Part shown: piece after piece, positions 23,262 to 33,725 of the stretch | Position numbering within the stretch: the first letter of the stretch is position 1 | Layout of the letters: each line of letters begins with the position of its first letter | NCBI GenBank assembly: GCA_018340375.1 | Contig: JAFFJZ010000004.1 | Location: 50,012,001 to 50,076,000, forward strand | Reading direction: 5' to 3' | DNA from: Gonatopus flavifemur | Taxonomy: Eukaryota > Arthropoda > Insecta > Hymenoptera > Dryinidae | DNA: 64,000 nucleotides | Made by a program: the position numbers and the translations under genes | The notes under the pieces: generated by a model | Told to the model about the DNA's origin: nothing | What the model saw: only the letters and a program-made list of their open reading frames with translations | Databases searched by the model: none

Positions 23262-23830
23262 CACATGTGATTCCAAATACATTCTTCATGAATACCAGTG
23301 AGTTTATGATTATTTATCACAAGATCTTGTTGACAATTTTCTCTTGTACGAAGTGAGTCATCTTGTGCACGAGTACATTGAAGAACATCTGATTTGTGAT
23401 CTTTACAAAATCGGCAAAAAGAATTTGCTGGACGGTTCCTAAATCCCAAAATGTCATCAAGGCCTGCGTTATTTCCTACTATCATAACGACAGAAAAGTA
23501 TATGATATGAGATTCTCCATTAGGCAAGTTGATTGTGATCCCAGTTTCTTCCAAAAATTTTGATTCATCAATGTGCACTTGAAAAATACTATCTCCTTTT
23601 TCTACTTCATCAGTATAATGGAATATCATAGCTAAAAACAAATTCCTCAATCGTGATGGATATTTGAGAGAAAAACAGCGAGGATTCAAGTACATTGACC
23701 CTATTTCATGCACACCTGAATGTGAACCTAAGGGGTTATTACACTCAAATTCGTCATAATAGACGATAACCGGAATCACAACCTTATCTCCGAATGATTG
23801 TTATTCCTTCATCCAAAAAGGACTGAAATC
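23262..23830 (-). pseudogene. T1 transposase gene B' fragment with first acidic motif
   Basis: The minus-strand frame has YYDEFECNNPLGSH, corresponding to FFDD...LGSH of T2. Next come VGNNAGLDDILGF (against LGDNLGLHSIFGL) and CRFC with nearby CT and His residues, the zinc pair. It ends ...EECIWNH exactly at the T2 insertion. Note that the GDN of T2 is GNN here, so one acidic position is lost. An in-frame TAA lies near 23800, upstream of the first motif. The left neighbour in the gene order is the piece at 11361. Confidence 0.7.
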
Positions 23831-23860
23831 AATGCCACATATGATATGATCAGTAATCAT

Positions 23861-25593
23861 CCCTTGTAAGAATGAATCATATATGCGCCATATATGACCA
23901 CACATGGTACATGCAGGGTGTCCCATTTTAATCTTTAAATGCAAATATCTCAAAAACATGCATCTTAAACCAAAAGTACTTCATACCAAAGTTGTTATAC
24001 AAAAAGGGGGCCACAAAACTACAATATCAGTTCCATCATGGATGCAGTTATGATCGATTAAAATGGGGTCAACATCATCTTTTTGAACGGGAACCCCCAC
24101 TTTTTATCGCATATCTTGATTCTCCACAAGAAACTGAGTAACTTTTGCTTGAAACGTTTCTCTAAATTTTTGAAGATGGCGCCACAATCGATGAAAAATA
24201 AAGTCTATGAAACAATATGCGGATATCTTAAGGAATGCATCCAAGAGCCGAAATATCTCATTCAAATGTTGTTGTTGAGAGGAGACGACACAATGGCGAT
24301 ATCAGTTCCATAGTAGATGGCGCTGTGGCCGGTGAAAATGAGGCCAACTTCAATTTTTTAAATGGAAACTCCTACTTTTTATCGCATATCATGATTCTAC
24401 GCGGAAAAATGAGGAATTTTTGTTTGAAACGTTTTTCCTAAATTCTTTAAGATGGAAACGGTGGAGAATGAGGTTGATGAGAAAGTTCTACTGCATTATG
24501 TGTGAAGCAACGCTCAACAAACAAATCAAAACAATAATAATTTCAGAGAAGGAATCGAACACAAAACACAGTGAATGTCGGTTCCAAAACATTGAATTAA
24601 AGTCATTTACAATGTTTTGGACATGACATTTGTTGTGTTTTGTGTTCGATTTCTTCTCCGAAATTATTATTGTTTTGATTTGTTTGTTGAGCGTTGCTTC
24701 ACACATAATGGAGTAGAACTTTTTCATCAACCTCATTTCCCACCGTTTCCATCTTCAAGAATTTAGGAGAAATGTTTCAAACAAAAATTCCTCATTTTTT
24801 CGCGTAGAATCATGATATGCGATAAAAAGTAGGAGTTTCCATTCGAAAAATTGGAGTTGACCTAATTTTTACCGATCACAACACCATCTACTATGGAACT
24901 GATATCGCCATTGTGTCGTCCCCTCTCTTCACAACAACATTCGAATGGGATATTGCAGCTCTTAGATGCATTCCTCAACATATCCGCAAATTGTTTCATA
25001 GACTTTATTCTTCATCGATTGTGGCGCCACCTTCAAAAATTTAGAAAAACGTTTCAAGCAAAAGTTACTCAGTTTTTTGTGTAGATAATCAAGATATGCA
25101 ATCAAAAGTGGGGGTTCCCGTTTAAAAAAATGATGTTGACCCCATTCTGATCGATCATAACGCCATCTATGATGAAACTGATATCTTAGTTTTGTGGCCT
25201 CCTCTTTGTATAACAACTTTGGTACGAAGTACTTTTGGTTTAAGATGCATGTTTTTGAGATATTTGCATATAAAGATCAAAATGGGACACCCTGTATATG
25301 ATTTCACAGATTCATATATGACCCCTACATAATTCATATATGGGCCATATATGATTTCAGATATTCATATATGGGCCATATACATTTCATATATCGCGTT
25401 ATGTATCCTATACATGGGTCATGTTTGGTCATTATATGGCTTGAACAATCGTATACGAATTTCATATGGTCATATATGCCACATATATGAATTACATATG
25501 ATTTATATATGACCATATATGATTCTCACCAAATCCATATATGAATCAAATACGGTTCATACATGGGCCGAATATGAATAATTTTCACAAGGG
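23861..25593. mobile_element. Fold-back element Y with CCCTTGT ends and CATATATG-rich arms
   Basis: Inverted ends CCCTTGTAAGAATGA and its partner ending CACAAGGG bound 1.73 kb that splits the T1 transposase gene. The right arm (25300-25570) is a degenerate array of CATATATG and GGCCATATATGA motifs. The left arm carries only about 50 bp of the same. A second palindrome (X, 23914-25294) occupies the centre. No coding sequence belongs to it. Confidence 0.65.
23914..25294. repeat. Palindrome X with CAGGGTGTCCC ends, nested in Y
   Basis: The 1.38-kb stretch folds on itself about position 24604. Each arm is roughly 690 bp and the sequence starts CAGGGTGTCCC and ends GGGACACCCTG. The same end type occurs at 44308. 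It encodes nothing recognisable; the short frames in the two arms are mirror images of each other. It is likely a non-autonomous fold-back DNA element. Confidence 0.75.
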
Positions 25594-25720
25594 TAGTTGT
25601 TTATTAAGGGAAGATTAAGCTTCATTATAAATGTTTCGTGTTTCCACAAATGTTTTGAATATTTTCCGAAGAGATATGAAGGCAATGGATACTTCTGAAG
25701 GTATCAATTGAAGCTGGCCA
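25594..25720 (-). pseudogene. T1 transposase gene B' fragment between piggyBac and element Y
   Basis: The minus-strand frame from the TTAA at 25721 reads LIPSEVSIAFISLRK, matching LPSNVTAQYISMKE of the T2 transposase (19095-19130), and ends near 25615. Upstream of the piggyBac the frame is the same, with the residues IDEKII directly before the TTAA. It is a linking piece and holds no catalytic residue. Confidence 0.65.
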
Positions 25721-25724
25721 TTAA

Positions 25725-28290
25725 CCCGTTGGCTGCTTTTGTCCACTACAGTAGACACGTTATTCATCATCCCAATAAAATTATCGATGATCTTCCTTAT
25801 CGATCGGTCCAATGAAAATATTTCAAACGACATCTGTAGAATACGAAAATAACATCAGTAAGACCATTAGCTTGTTATTATTCACTTTGAGGTACGTTGT
25901 TGTTGTGTCAAGTCAACAAGTCTGATAGTATACCAAATATATATTTACGAAGTGTTGTGTTGAGAACCGGCGTATTGATACTTCGAGGTTAGTACTGTTT
26001 GTTACGATTGTTGGCACTCTATTTAATGGGGAAAATTCCTTTGTATTCAGTATTCTCACTTAAGAAAAATTGGAGAGCTACGGGAAAAGCGTGTCCACTG
26101 TAGTGGACAAATGCAGTGAGCGGCCCTCTTGTACTGATATCTGTATTTGGAAATGCGTCGATCTGAAAGGATCAGAAAAAGGGCAGAAGCTGATCTAAAT
26201 AAGTTCTTGTCACTTCTCGATGATGGAAATGAGTCAGAAGTGGATGAGCTCGTTCCTGATAATGATTTTGCATGTCCTAGAATACATGGTAATTATTTTA
26301 GTGCACTTTTTTACTTTGATACATATATACTTTGTGAACGTATTGAATTCGGATTGTATTTTGAAAAGATATGGATCAGGAAGAATATGAAAATGTGGAC
26401 AATGGAGAACATTCCGTTGCAAACCAAAGAGGGAAAGGAAAAAAATCAAAGCAAAACAAAAAAAATGAAACATTACAGGAACATAATCTGACTCTTCCGG
26501 ATGATATAAAGTGGATAAAATGTTCGTATGAGAGTATGAATCTACCAGATCTACTACAAAATTCACCATCTTTTTCAGCGTCACAAAACCCCATTTCCTT
26601 TTTTGAAAACTATATAAATGACGATTTATTGAAAGTTGCAGTGGAATGTACGAATCAATATGCAATTTCGAAGTCGCTGTGGGGTTGGAAACCTACAAAT
26701 GTTGCAGAGTTGAAGATTTTTTTTCTAATTAAAATTCTAATGGGCGTTTACAAATTTCCTAGAATTGAAATGTATTGGTCGTCACATGCTCAAATGAAAA
26801 TTACAACTCAACATATGACATTGAAGCGATTTTTTTATCTAAGAACTGCCATACATTTTTCAACAGACGATGATTATAATGCGTCTGATCGATTTTGGAA
26901 ACTTCGCCTATTATATGACCATGTACGAAAAGGTTGTTTACGTTTGGAACCTGGGAAAAATTTGAGACGAACAAATGATTCCATATCGGGGTAATCTGAA
27001 TGTGAAGCAATATATCAAAACCAAGCCTAATAAATGGGGCGTCAAAGTATTCGTTCTTTGTGACACTAATGGGTTAATGTATGATTTTATTCTATATCAA
27101 GGAGCACAAACAGAATTCAATACTGATTATTTACAATTCGGACAAGGTGCTGCAGTAGTGATACAACTAACAGAAAGAATCAGTAAACCGGATACTGAAG
27201 TGTATTTTGATAATTATTTCCCAACTTTCCACCTATTTGAATGGCTTGAATTGAAACAAATAAGAGCAATTGGAACCATACGATTGAACCGATTTCATAA
27301 ACTACCATTCACTACTGATAAGATGATAAAAAAACATGAAGAGAGAGGATTTTCTGAGACTGTTGCTTGCAAGAATTCTGGAATAATCCTCACAAAATAG
27401 TATGACAGCTCATTCGTTACCGTAGGGTCTAATTTCCTTGGGTTCGGTCGAACCGATAAGTGTAGAAGATGGGATAAAAAAAAGAATCGAATGATTGAAG
27501 TTAATCGACCTGAAGTTATTAGTAGATATAACAAATATATGGGAGGTGTTGATCACTTTGACTGGTACTTATCTTTGTACAGAATATACCTCAAATCTAA
27601 GAAATGGACTCTCAGAATGATTATTCACGCCCTCGATACAGCTATGACCAACTCTTGGTTAGAATATCGTCAAATATCATCACAAAATGGAGCACAAAAA
27701 ACGGAAATCTTGGATCTGATCGATTTTAGAACAAAACTAGCGGAAAATTTGATTCAGCCAGAAAGAACAATAAAAAGAGGAAGACCAAAATCTAACAGTC
27801 ACGTCACTGAAAATGAGAGTGAACCACAGAACAAGAAATCGAAATATCAGAAAAAACCCATTAAATCTCCAATACAAGACAACATTGGTCATACACCCAT
27901 ATTTTTAGATGTGAAAGCAGCTCAACGTTACAAACGTCAAGGATGTACGTCCAATACTTTTTTCTTTTGTGAAAAATGTGAAGTTAGTTTGTGCATTAGC
28001 CGCAACAATAATTGTTTTGAGGAGTTTCATCTATAGACACAAGGATAGTTTTTGTTATTGTATCATGTGTTTTTTCCTATGATATCGATAAATTTGTAAT
28101 GATTGAAATAAAATTGTTGAAAAACACCCGTTGACTGCATTTGTCCACTGCAGTGGACATTTCATTCTAGCTTACTATAAGGTTTCCTAATATGGGGAGT
28201 CGATCAGGAAGTCTTAGAATGATGCCTTTTCTTCAGTTTCATGCACAGAAATTTTATTATAACAGTAGAAAAAAAGATGCAGTGAACGGG
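25725..28290 (+). mobile_element. piggyBac element, nearly complete
   Basis: Both sides carry TTAA (25721-25724 and 28291-28294), and the ends are CCCGTTGGCTGC and GCAGTGAACGGG. Internal copies of the end sequence lie at about 26089-26125 (inverted) and 28127-28158. Each contains the palindrome TGTCCACTGCAGTGGACA or a variant. The element is 2566 bp, a usual piggyBac size, and carries one transposase gene. It interrupts the T1 transposase without changing its frame. Confidence 0.92.
26153..28036 (+). pseudogene. piggyBac transposase, one frameshift and one nonsense codon
   Basis: Exon 1 (26153-26288) and exon 2 (from 26369) flank an 80-bp GT-AG intron and join in frame. The DDE domain shows the catalytic Asp residues in DEQM (near 26970), FDNYF (near 27210) and GGVDHFD (near 27546), the piggyBac triad. 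The C-terminus has a Cys-rich zinc-ribbon-like end (FFCEKCEVSLC). A one-base loss just before DEQM shifts the frame, and a TAG at 27398 stands where the family usually has Trp. It would cut and paste at TTAA without leaving a footprint. With only two lesions, it died recently. Confidence 0.9.
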
Positions 28291-28294
28291 TTAA

Positions 28295-28973
28295 TAATTT
28301 TTTCATCGATCTGTTGTGGAATAAATGTTTGTTCAGGCTTAATAAGTCCCCCTTGGTTGACATATGTTTTTATCCTTTGGTGTTCAGTTCCCAAATTATG
28401 GAATGGTTTTGCCAAACATTCTAGAATAATATTAAAATTTTCTTTTGTGTCTTCTGTTGGTATGACTATTGTCTCTAAGAATGAACCAATGTGTAAAATT
28501 AAATCAGAAGCGAGTAGTATGAACTTTTGAACATTTGATCGAGTCAAATTAAAATCAGAATACAATACTGATAAATGATTAGATATTATTTGATTGCAAT
28601 AAGGAATAATCTAGTCACTATAGACAAGTGCTTCAGCTTCTGCTCAAATATTTTCTTGGGTGTTTTGTGTTTGTTCTTGGATACAATTTTCTGGTGATGA
28701 AAAACCTCCTCAATCATTTTGATGATTATTTTCTGTATCAAAACTCATTTCATCAACAAGATTAGATTCAAGAATTGAAGATTGTGTATTGATTTCTGTC
28801 GCATGACTTTCATATATGTCTCGCTTGGAAGAATACAATAATTGAAATTGACGAGAAAAATTTTCTTGCGCACATTGAAATGATCTTAATGCAGGGTGTC
28901 GTATTTTAAGATGTAGTATGAGACTGGAATTTGTTTCAAATAGATTCTGACAACAAAAACACTTGAATGTCAT
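28295..28973 (-). pseudogene. T1 transposase gene B' N-terminus with C2H2 finger
   Basis: The minus-strand frame starts at ATG 28973 with a C2H2 zinc finger (CFCCQNLF...HLKIRHP). The following segment (28565-28295) contains a TEHQRIKTY...GLIKPE region matching SEYKRFQYYSKEGYYHDP in T2. The two frames are separated by about 140 bp with at least one stop. T2 gene B shows no such finger in its first residues, so the finger may be lost or unspliced there. It ends at the piggyBac TTAA. Confidence 0.55.
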
Positions 28974-29010
28974 CTTTCATGCGGGAATAATAATGAGATT
29001 CAGTCAACAC

Positions 29011-29265
29011 CCCAATAGCATTTTGCGCGCAAATGTAAGCGATTCACGTGCAAATCGAGTTAATGGATCGCTAGCAAAGTCGGATCCATGTGCGTCGCCT
29101 TCTGTTGACAGAACTGCAAGCCATCACGGTCATACGTGAGCGTGATTGCTATTTGCGTGCATATGGCGAGTGATCGTATTATTTGCCAGCAAAAAATTGG
29201 TGAATTGCGCGCATAAAGACGCGGCCTCGAGGCTCAAACTTTGCGCGCACAGAATGTTATCTGGG
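29011..29265. repeat. MITE-like element with CCCAATAGCATT ends
   Basis: Inverted ends CCCAATAGCATTTTGCGCGC and GCGCGCACAGAATGTTATCTGGG bound 255 bp that is richer in CpG than its surroundings. It cuts off the C-terminus of T1 gene A'. The ends resemble those at 17454, 32103, 57450 and 57992. Confidence 0.6.
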
Positions 29266-31730
29266 CAATTTCTAATTTCACTCGAAGCAGCATTGACTTG
29301 ACATGACACTTGGTCATGTGATATGACGATGTCGAAGAAAGCTTTTTGAATAAAAGTCCACACATTGTGGGCTTCTATTGGATATAAAAGATTCGAGACG
29401 AGAATTTTTAAACGTACAGCAACGGCAGATAATAAGTTGTCTAATTCGTACAAAACGTCATTCACACGAACATATGGTGTTTCGATTCCATGTAAAGATT
29501 TTCCTTGAATTATAATGTAGGGTTGAACGGTGAATCCAAACAATAACATTTTCTGAATCTTGTTTTGATGCTCCAAATGAATATCTGATACAGTCTGGAA
29601 TGTGAAATTGAATATTTATTAACATATTTTATCAATTTTGCATGCAATTGATTATATTTGATGGGAAATTCTCACCTGTACATGCATAATAAATCCCCCT
29701 TGCGATTCAAAAGCTGATGGATTCCAAATATCCTCATCTTTTTTTCGTTTTGAGGATGACGGAATCAGTACGGGTGATAAATATAAAATAATTGCGTCTA
29801 TCACATCTAGAATAAATTGTGATTGTATTTAATTAGACTTTCCGTTTCAAAATATGATTACTTACTTATCACATAGTCTTACCTTCACAAGTATCTTCAC
29901 AAATCGATGAGATTAAATCTTTATGTTTTTTATATCTCACACGTTCTTTAAGGGGCTTTCGTATCTTTCTCGTTGTTCTGGCCAACCAAGTAGAAATGAT
30001 AATTCCAGGAGCGGACTATGGCCTGTGCCAACGGTGCCATGGCACAGGGGCGGCAGGCCGTAAAAGGGTGGTAATCGAGTCGAAAAAAATTTTTTTTAAT
30101 TTGAGTAATTTAAAAATAATTTTTAGGAGAATAATAAATTCCAAGCGATAAAACGACATTTTTTGGTAATTAATATTTTTGTGAAAAATTAATTTTTGCT
30201 GCCATATAAGGGGCGGCGAGCTAGATGGCACAGGGGCGGCAGAAACCAAAGTCCGCCTCTGGATGATTCCTCGCCTCCATATTTATTTTTGAAATCAATA
30301 TTCAGCTGCAAAGAATATGAATGAAAAAATGTATTCTTTTATTATTTTGTAAAGATTTTTATATTGTGTTATGATGCACAGTTACAGTTCACGCTTCAGC
30401 TAAATAATAGGATCGATAGAAATTTTCGATTGAAAAGACATTCAAAGGTAACGCATATCACGATGGCATTATTATGAATTTCTCATCATTAATGATCACA
30501 TTGGTAATGGTTTATTACAGCCTTGAAAATGGATCACACACAAATCCTAAATTTGTCGGCCGGAAAAAAATATTTGTATTAATACTTTCTCTCAAGAACT
30601 TCCATTGACCGTCATATCATATTTCTAATATTATTCTACTCTATGCTTGAGAGATATCAGTAACACCCCTGGTGGAAATTTCCGCTCGTGGGAAGCGAAT
30701 GTTGGAACACATGAAGCGTAGAAACGTTCCAATATCCGCTTCTTTCCCGCTCAGATGCTGCTTCTTTGACTCTTCCATGTCGCTCCATATGCTGATTTTC
30801 ACTAGGGACGTCGCTGCCCAAATTTCCACCATATTCGAAACCATGAAATGGATATTGCAATGACGGATATGACATTTGAAAGATTATAGACTGTAGATAT
30901 TGGTGCAATAATGAATTCTGATATTGCTCTTGTGACTCACCGAAGTGTAATCTAGAGGATTTTTTCACAATGGCCACTCTTGATAAAATGTTCACTATCC
31001 CGTTTTTGGATGCGTCCTTTTCTAAAATTTTGATGCGGTTTGTAGATATGTTTGTCCACAAATCCACAACCTTTGCCCATAGTTCTGAATAATGATTCAA
31101 CCATGTTTTCGCAGCTCTGAATTCCTTATCTGATAGAGCTGAACATAATTTATGGGAAACTGATTTGTCGAGTAACATTTCATCCCCACGTTTCGAACAG
31201 TTCTGAAGATTATGAAAGAAAATTACTGGTCGAGTGAGAAGATATCGTAATAAATTTTGAACCTAATTTAAACATGACTATGTTGATACTCACCATCTTC
31301 TAAATTAAATGCTTGGTTCACTGGATTTTTAGGTGGAAGTGCAGTCACAACAAGACCATTATTTTTCATTTCACATCTGACATTACGATATCTATATGGT
31401 AGTTTGCCTTTTGCAATGTTTTGGAATTTATCTTGATGATAGGGAGGAATATGTCTCCTGTAAAAATCAAACAATGAATAAATTACTTATTTCAAAATTA
31501 TCAATATTTAGCAAACACTTGACCGATATTCTCGTAACAAAGTATTTGGAAATTGAATGTGCCACCGCCTGGGAATGATGATTTTCTACTGCACTATGTT
31601 TTGAAATCAGATTGTTAACCACCAACGCTGTCAGCTTGTTCCTCGCAGTTCCATTCAATTTTTTATCCCTGCGATATATATTTATAAGTTGTTGCCCATT
31701 AGGGTGTGCAAATAACAGTGCTTCCACATC
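29266..31730 (-). pseudogene. T1 gene A' (accessory protein, partner of transposase)
   Basis: Minus-strand coding blocks are 31730 to about 31540 (after acceptor TTTCTAG), 31457-31294 (acceptor TTTTACAG, donor GTGAGT), about 31202-30900, and 29576-29266. The second block has KGKLPYRYRNVR, matching the basic ARGLLYDKYLNKRR of T2 gene A. The last block has FTVQPYIIIQG, matching TEQPYPVIIGP. So the gene is homologous to T2 gene A and lies upstream of the transposase on the same strand. A SAM-like exon was not found. The phase between two blocks does not fit, so it is probably decayed. It is truncated by the MITE at 29265. Confidence 0.5.
30005..30262. repeat. MITE-like element with CCAGGAGCGGACT ends
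   Basis: Ends CCAGGAGCGGACTATGG and CCAAAGTCCGCCTCTGG are inverted. Inside, TGGCACAGGGGCGGCAG occurs twice, once near each end and in the same orientation. The 258-bp stretch lies in a non-coding part of T1 gene A'. No clear target duplication is seen. Confidence 0.55.
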
Positions 31731-32102
31731 CTAGAAATAACAGTGACATCTTCATTTCTTATTTCTTGAAGTGACGGTAAGAACATTTGTTTTGAAATTC
31801 ACATCTTTATGAAAAATTTACTTCGTCAAGAAAGAAAAACACTTCTCATATCAAAAGTAATTTCGGTAATAAAGTTATTTTTTGAAAATTATCTTATACG
31901 CTCTAAGAATTATGAATGATATGGAAATGGATTAGTCAATCTCAAGTAATAACCTCAACACAGTACAACAGTTTTGTATAACATGTATTATATCACTGTT
32001 ATTGCTCAACCTGTTATCAATAACAATGATGACGTATGTATACAGTGCAACAAAAAAAAACTCACCAAAGAACAATTTCCATCCGTTTTTGAAAGATTAG
32101 AG

Positions 32103-32199
32103 CCCTAACAGCACACTTCATCGCATCTCCGTGGTCTCCACGGAGATAGGTGGTATCTACGTGGAGACCACGGAGATGCGAAGGAGTGTGCTGTTAGGG
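32103..32199. repeat. 97-bp hairpin element with CCCTAACAGCAC ends
   Basis: Arms 32103-32141 and 32161-32199 are inverted copies of 39 bp with two mismatches. It belongs to the same end class as 17454 and 57992. The flanking bases are AG on both sides, too short to prove a target duplication. Sequence on either side may be another exon of T1 gene A', but this is weak. Confidence 0.7.
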
Positions 32200-33725
32200 A
32201 GGTTCTTGTTCCATTTGATGAACCTGTACGTGGGGTAATGATTGGAGCTGTCGTTACTGATAATTTATCCAAATATTTGGAATTGTGTACATTTGGATTT
32301 CACAGAAATTCTTGAAGGAAATTTCAGCAAGATACCCAAGTTTGAGAATATCTTCTGAGAATTTTTGGAGAACCAAATAGGATACTGACACCATGGATGA
32401 GACCAAAATATATGACGTGATTTAAGGATGCCCAAACAGCACACAAGTCTCTTTTGAGTTCGCAGAAAATTCAAAGTAAGGAATACCTACGGAACTCATT
32501 TCTATGAATTCATGCAGTAATCTGAATGAACACATAGAGTATCAAAAGGATTCTCGAAGAGTTCTCGATGGATACATGTGGGAGTTCTTCGAATACACAT
32601 AGAGAATGCATGAAGTATTCGGTAGGACTACTTGTTATGGCAGTGAATATGAATCTTTAAGGAAGTTCGAAATATAGTCCTGGTCTGCCCGAAAAAGTTT
32701 ATAACGAATACCATGAACTTCGGTCGATAAGAGTTCAAGCGAAGTCTTCCTGGATTTGTGAACGTTTTTGAATAAAAGTAATGTCCAAGATACAATCAGT
32801 AGTATAGTTGAACGGCCGGATGCAACAACCGGTCGCGCGCTCGAAAAGACGTGAAACTATTGTCCAAGCTGTAACACTCAACGTCAAAATGAAAATTCGA
32901 ATTTTGAAAAACAAAATATACCAGACGATAGGTTTTGGAAAATCAACCTTAGTCTTCGTTTACGATTTTTCTCTGTGATCAATAATTCTTCAGTAAAAAA
33001 ATGAAAACTGCAAATATTTTTGGTCTGAAAATGAATGTTTTTCAATGTTAAACCTGCTCTAACTTTTGTATTTTTCAACAGTTCGGAATGAATCTTATCA
33101 ATTCTTGTCTGTGAAACTGGGTGGAAGACGATGATGTTGAAAAACTCTGTAAAAATTATTGTAAATCATTAATTTTTTAATCCAAAGTGAAAATCATGTT
33201 TTTCAAGCTTCGTATTAAAAAAGTGTCGAGGGAAGTATGAGCTAAAAAAAACTTCAAGCGACAAAATTGTTTGCTAGTGTATGGACTAACTCTCTGGAAA
33301 ATTCCAGATCGATTAACCTATTGGTTTGGAAAATACAGCTATTTATTTATGAACGCGCAACTCATATTCTCCGTTATTTCTACGTAGTTCCCGTGTTAAA
33401 CGTACGAGGCTGCACGAAACAAAAGTCCACTCAATTTCTCAAGGTACTCTTATGTTTTCTGTATCAGAGAATCCAAATATCGAACTATTTTTGCAAGATT
33501 CATGATAGGTTCTTTATTATAAACAACTTGTTTGAGACTGTATTATAAAGAAACGTTTCGTATTTGAGGAAAATTTGGTAGACAAACAAGTTTCTTTGTT
33601 TCACTTGAAGAATAAATTGTGTATCAAGCATGTTCACAATACTCACATTGTTTATTCATGTAAACGATTGAAATTGTATCCAAAAGATGGAATTCGTTTT
33701 TCGTTTTAATATGATCTTTTATGTT

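Larger units (their letters stand above)
8051..31730 (-). mobile_element. T1: shredded two-gene DNA transposon (coding limits)
   Basis: Minus-strand fragments at 31.7-29.3, 28.97-28.29, 25.7-25.6, 23.8-23.3, 11.36-10.86, 9.65-9.37 and 8.53-8.05 kb read in order as two proteins. These resemble genes A and B of element T2. Unlike T2, both T1 genes lie in tandem on the same strand. The gaps between fragments are occupied by other mobile elements, several with exact duplications. The DDE-like transposase with DxxEG-type and CxxC motifs resembles the CMC/EnSpm or related superfamilies; that assignment is inference. True ends of T1 were not found, so the coordinates are coding limits only. Confidence 0.6.

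Noticed and set aside
24083..24736. Frames in both directions around 24.1-24.7 kb
   Set aside because: They are the same sequence read in the two arms of palindrome X.
25300..25570. CATATATG-type repeats considered as a CRISPR-like array
   Set aside because: Units are degenerate, have no constant spacer length, and lie in an arm of a fold-back element in an insect-type genome.
30700..30900. Opposing frames on both strands near 30.7 kb, considered as a separate gene
   Set aside because: The plus-strand frame is the shadow of T1 gene A' sequence; neither shows a domain of its own.
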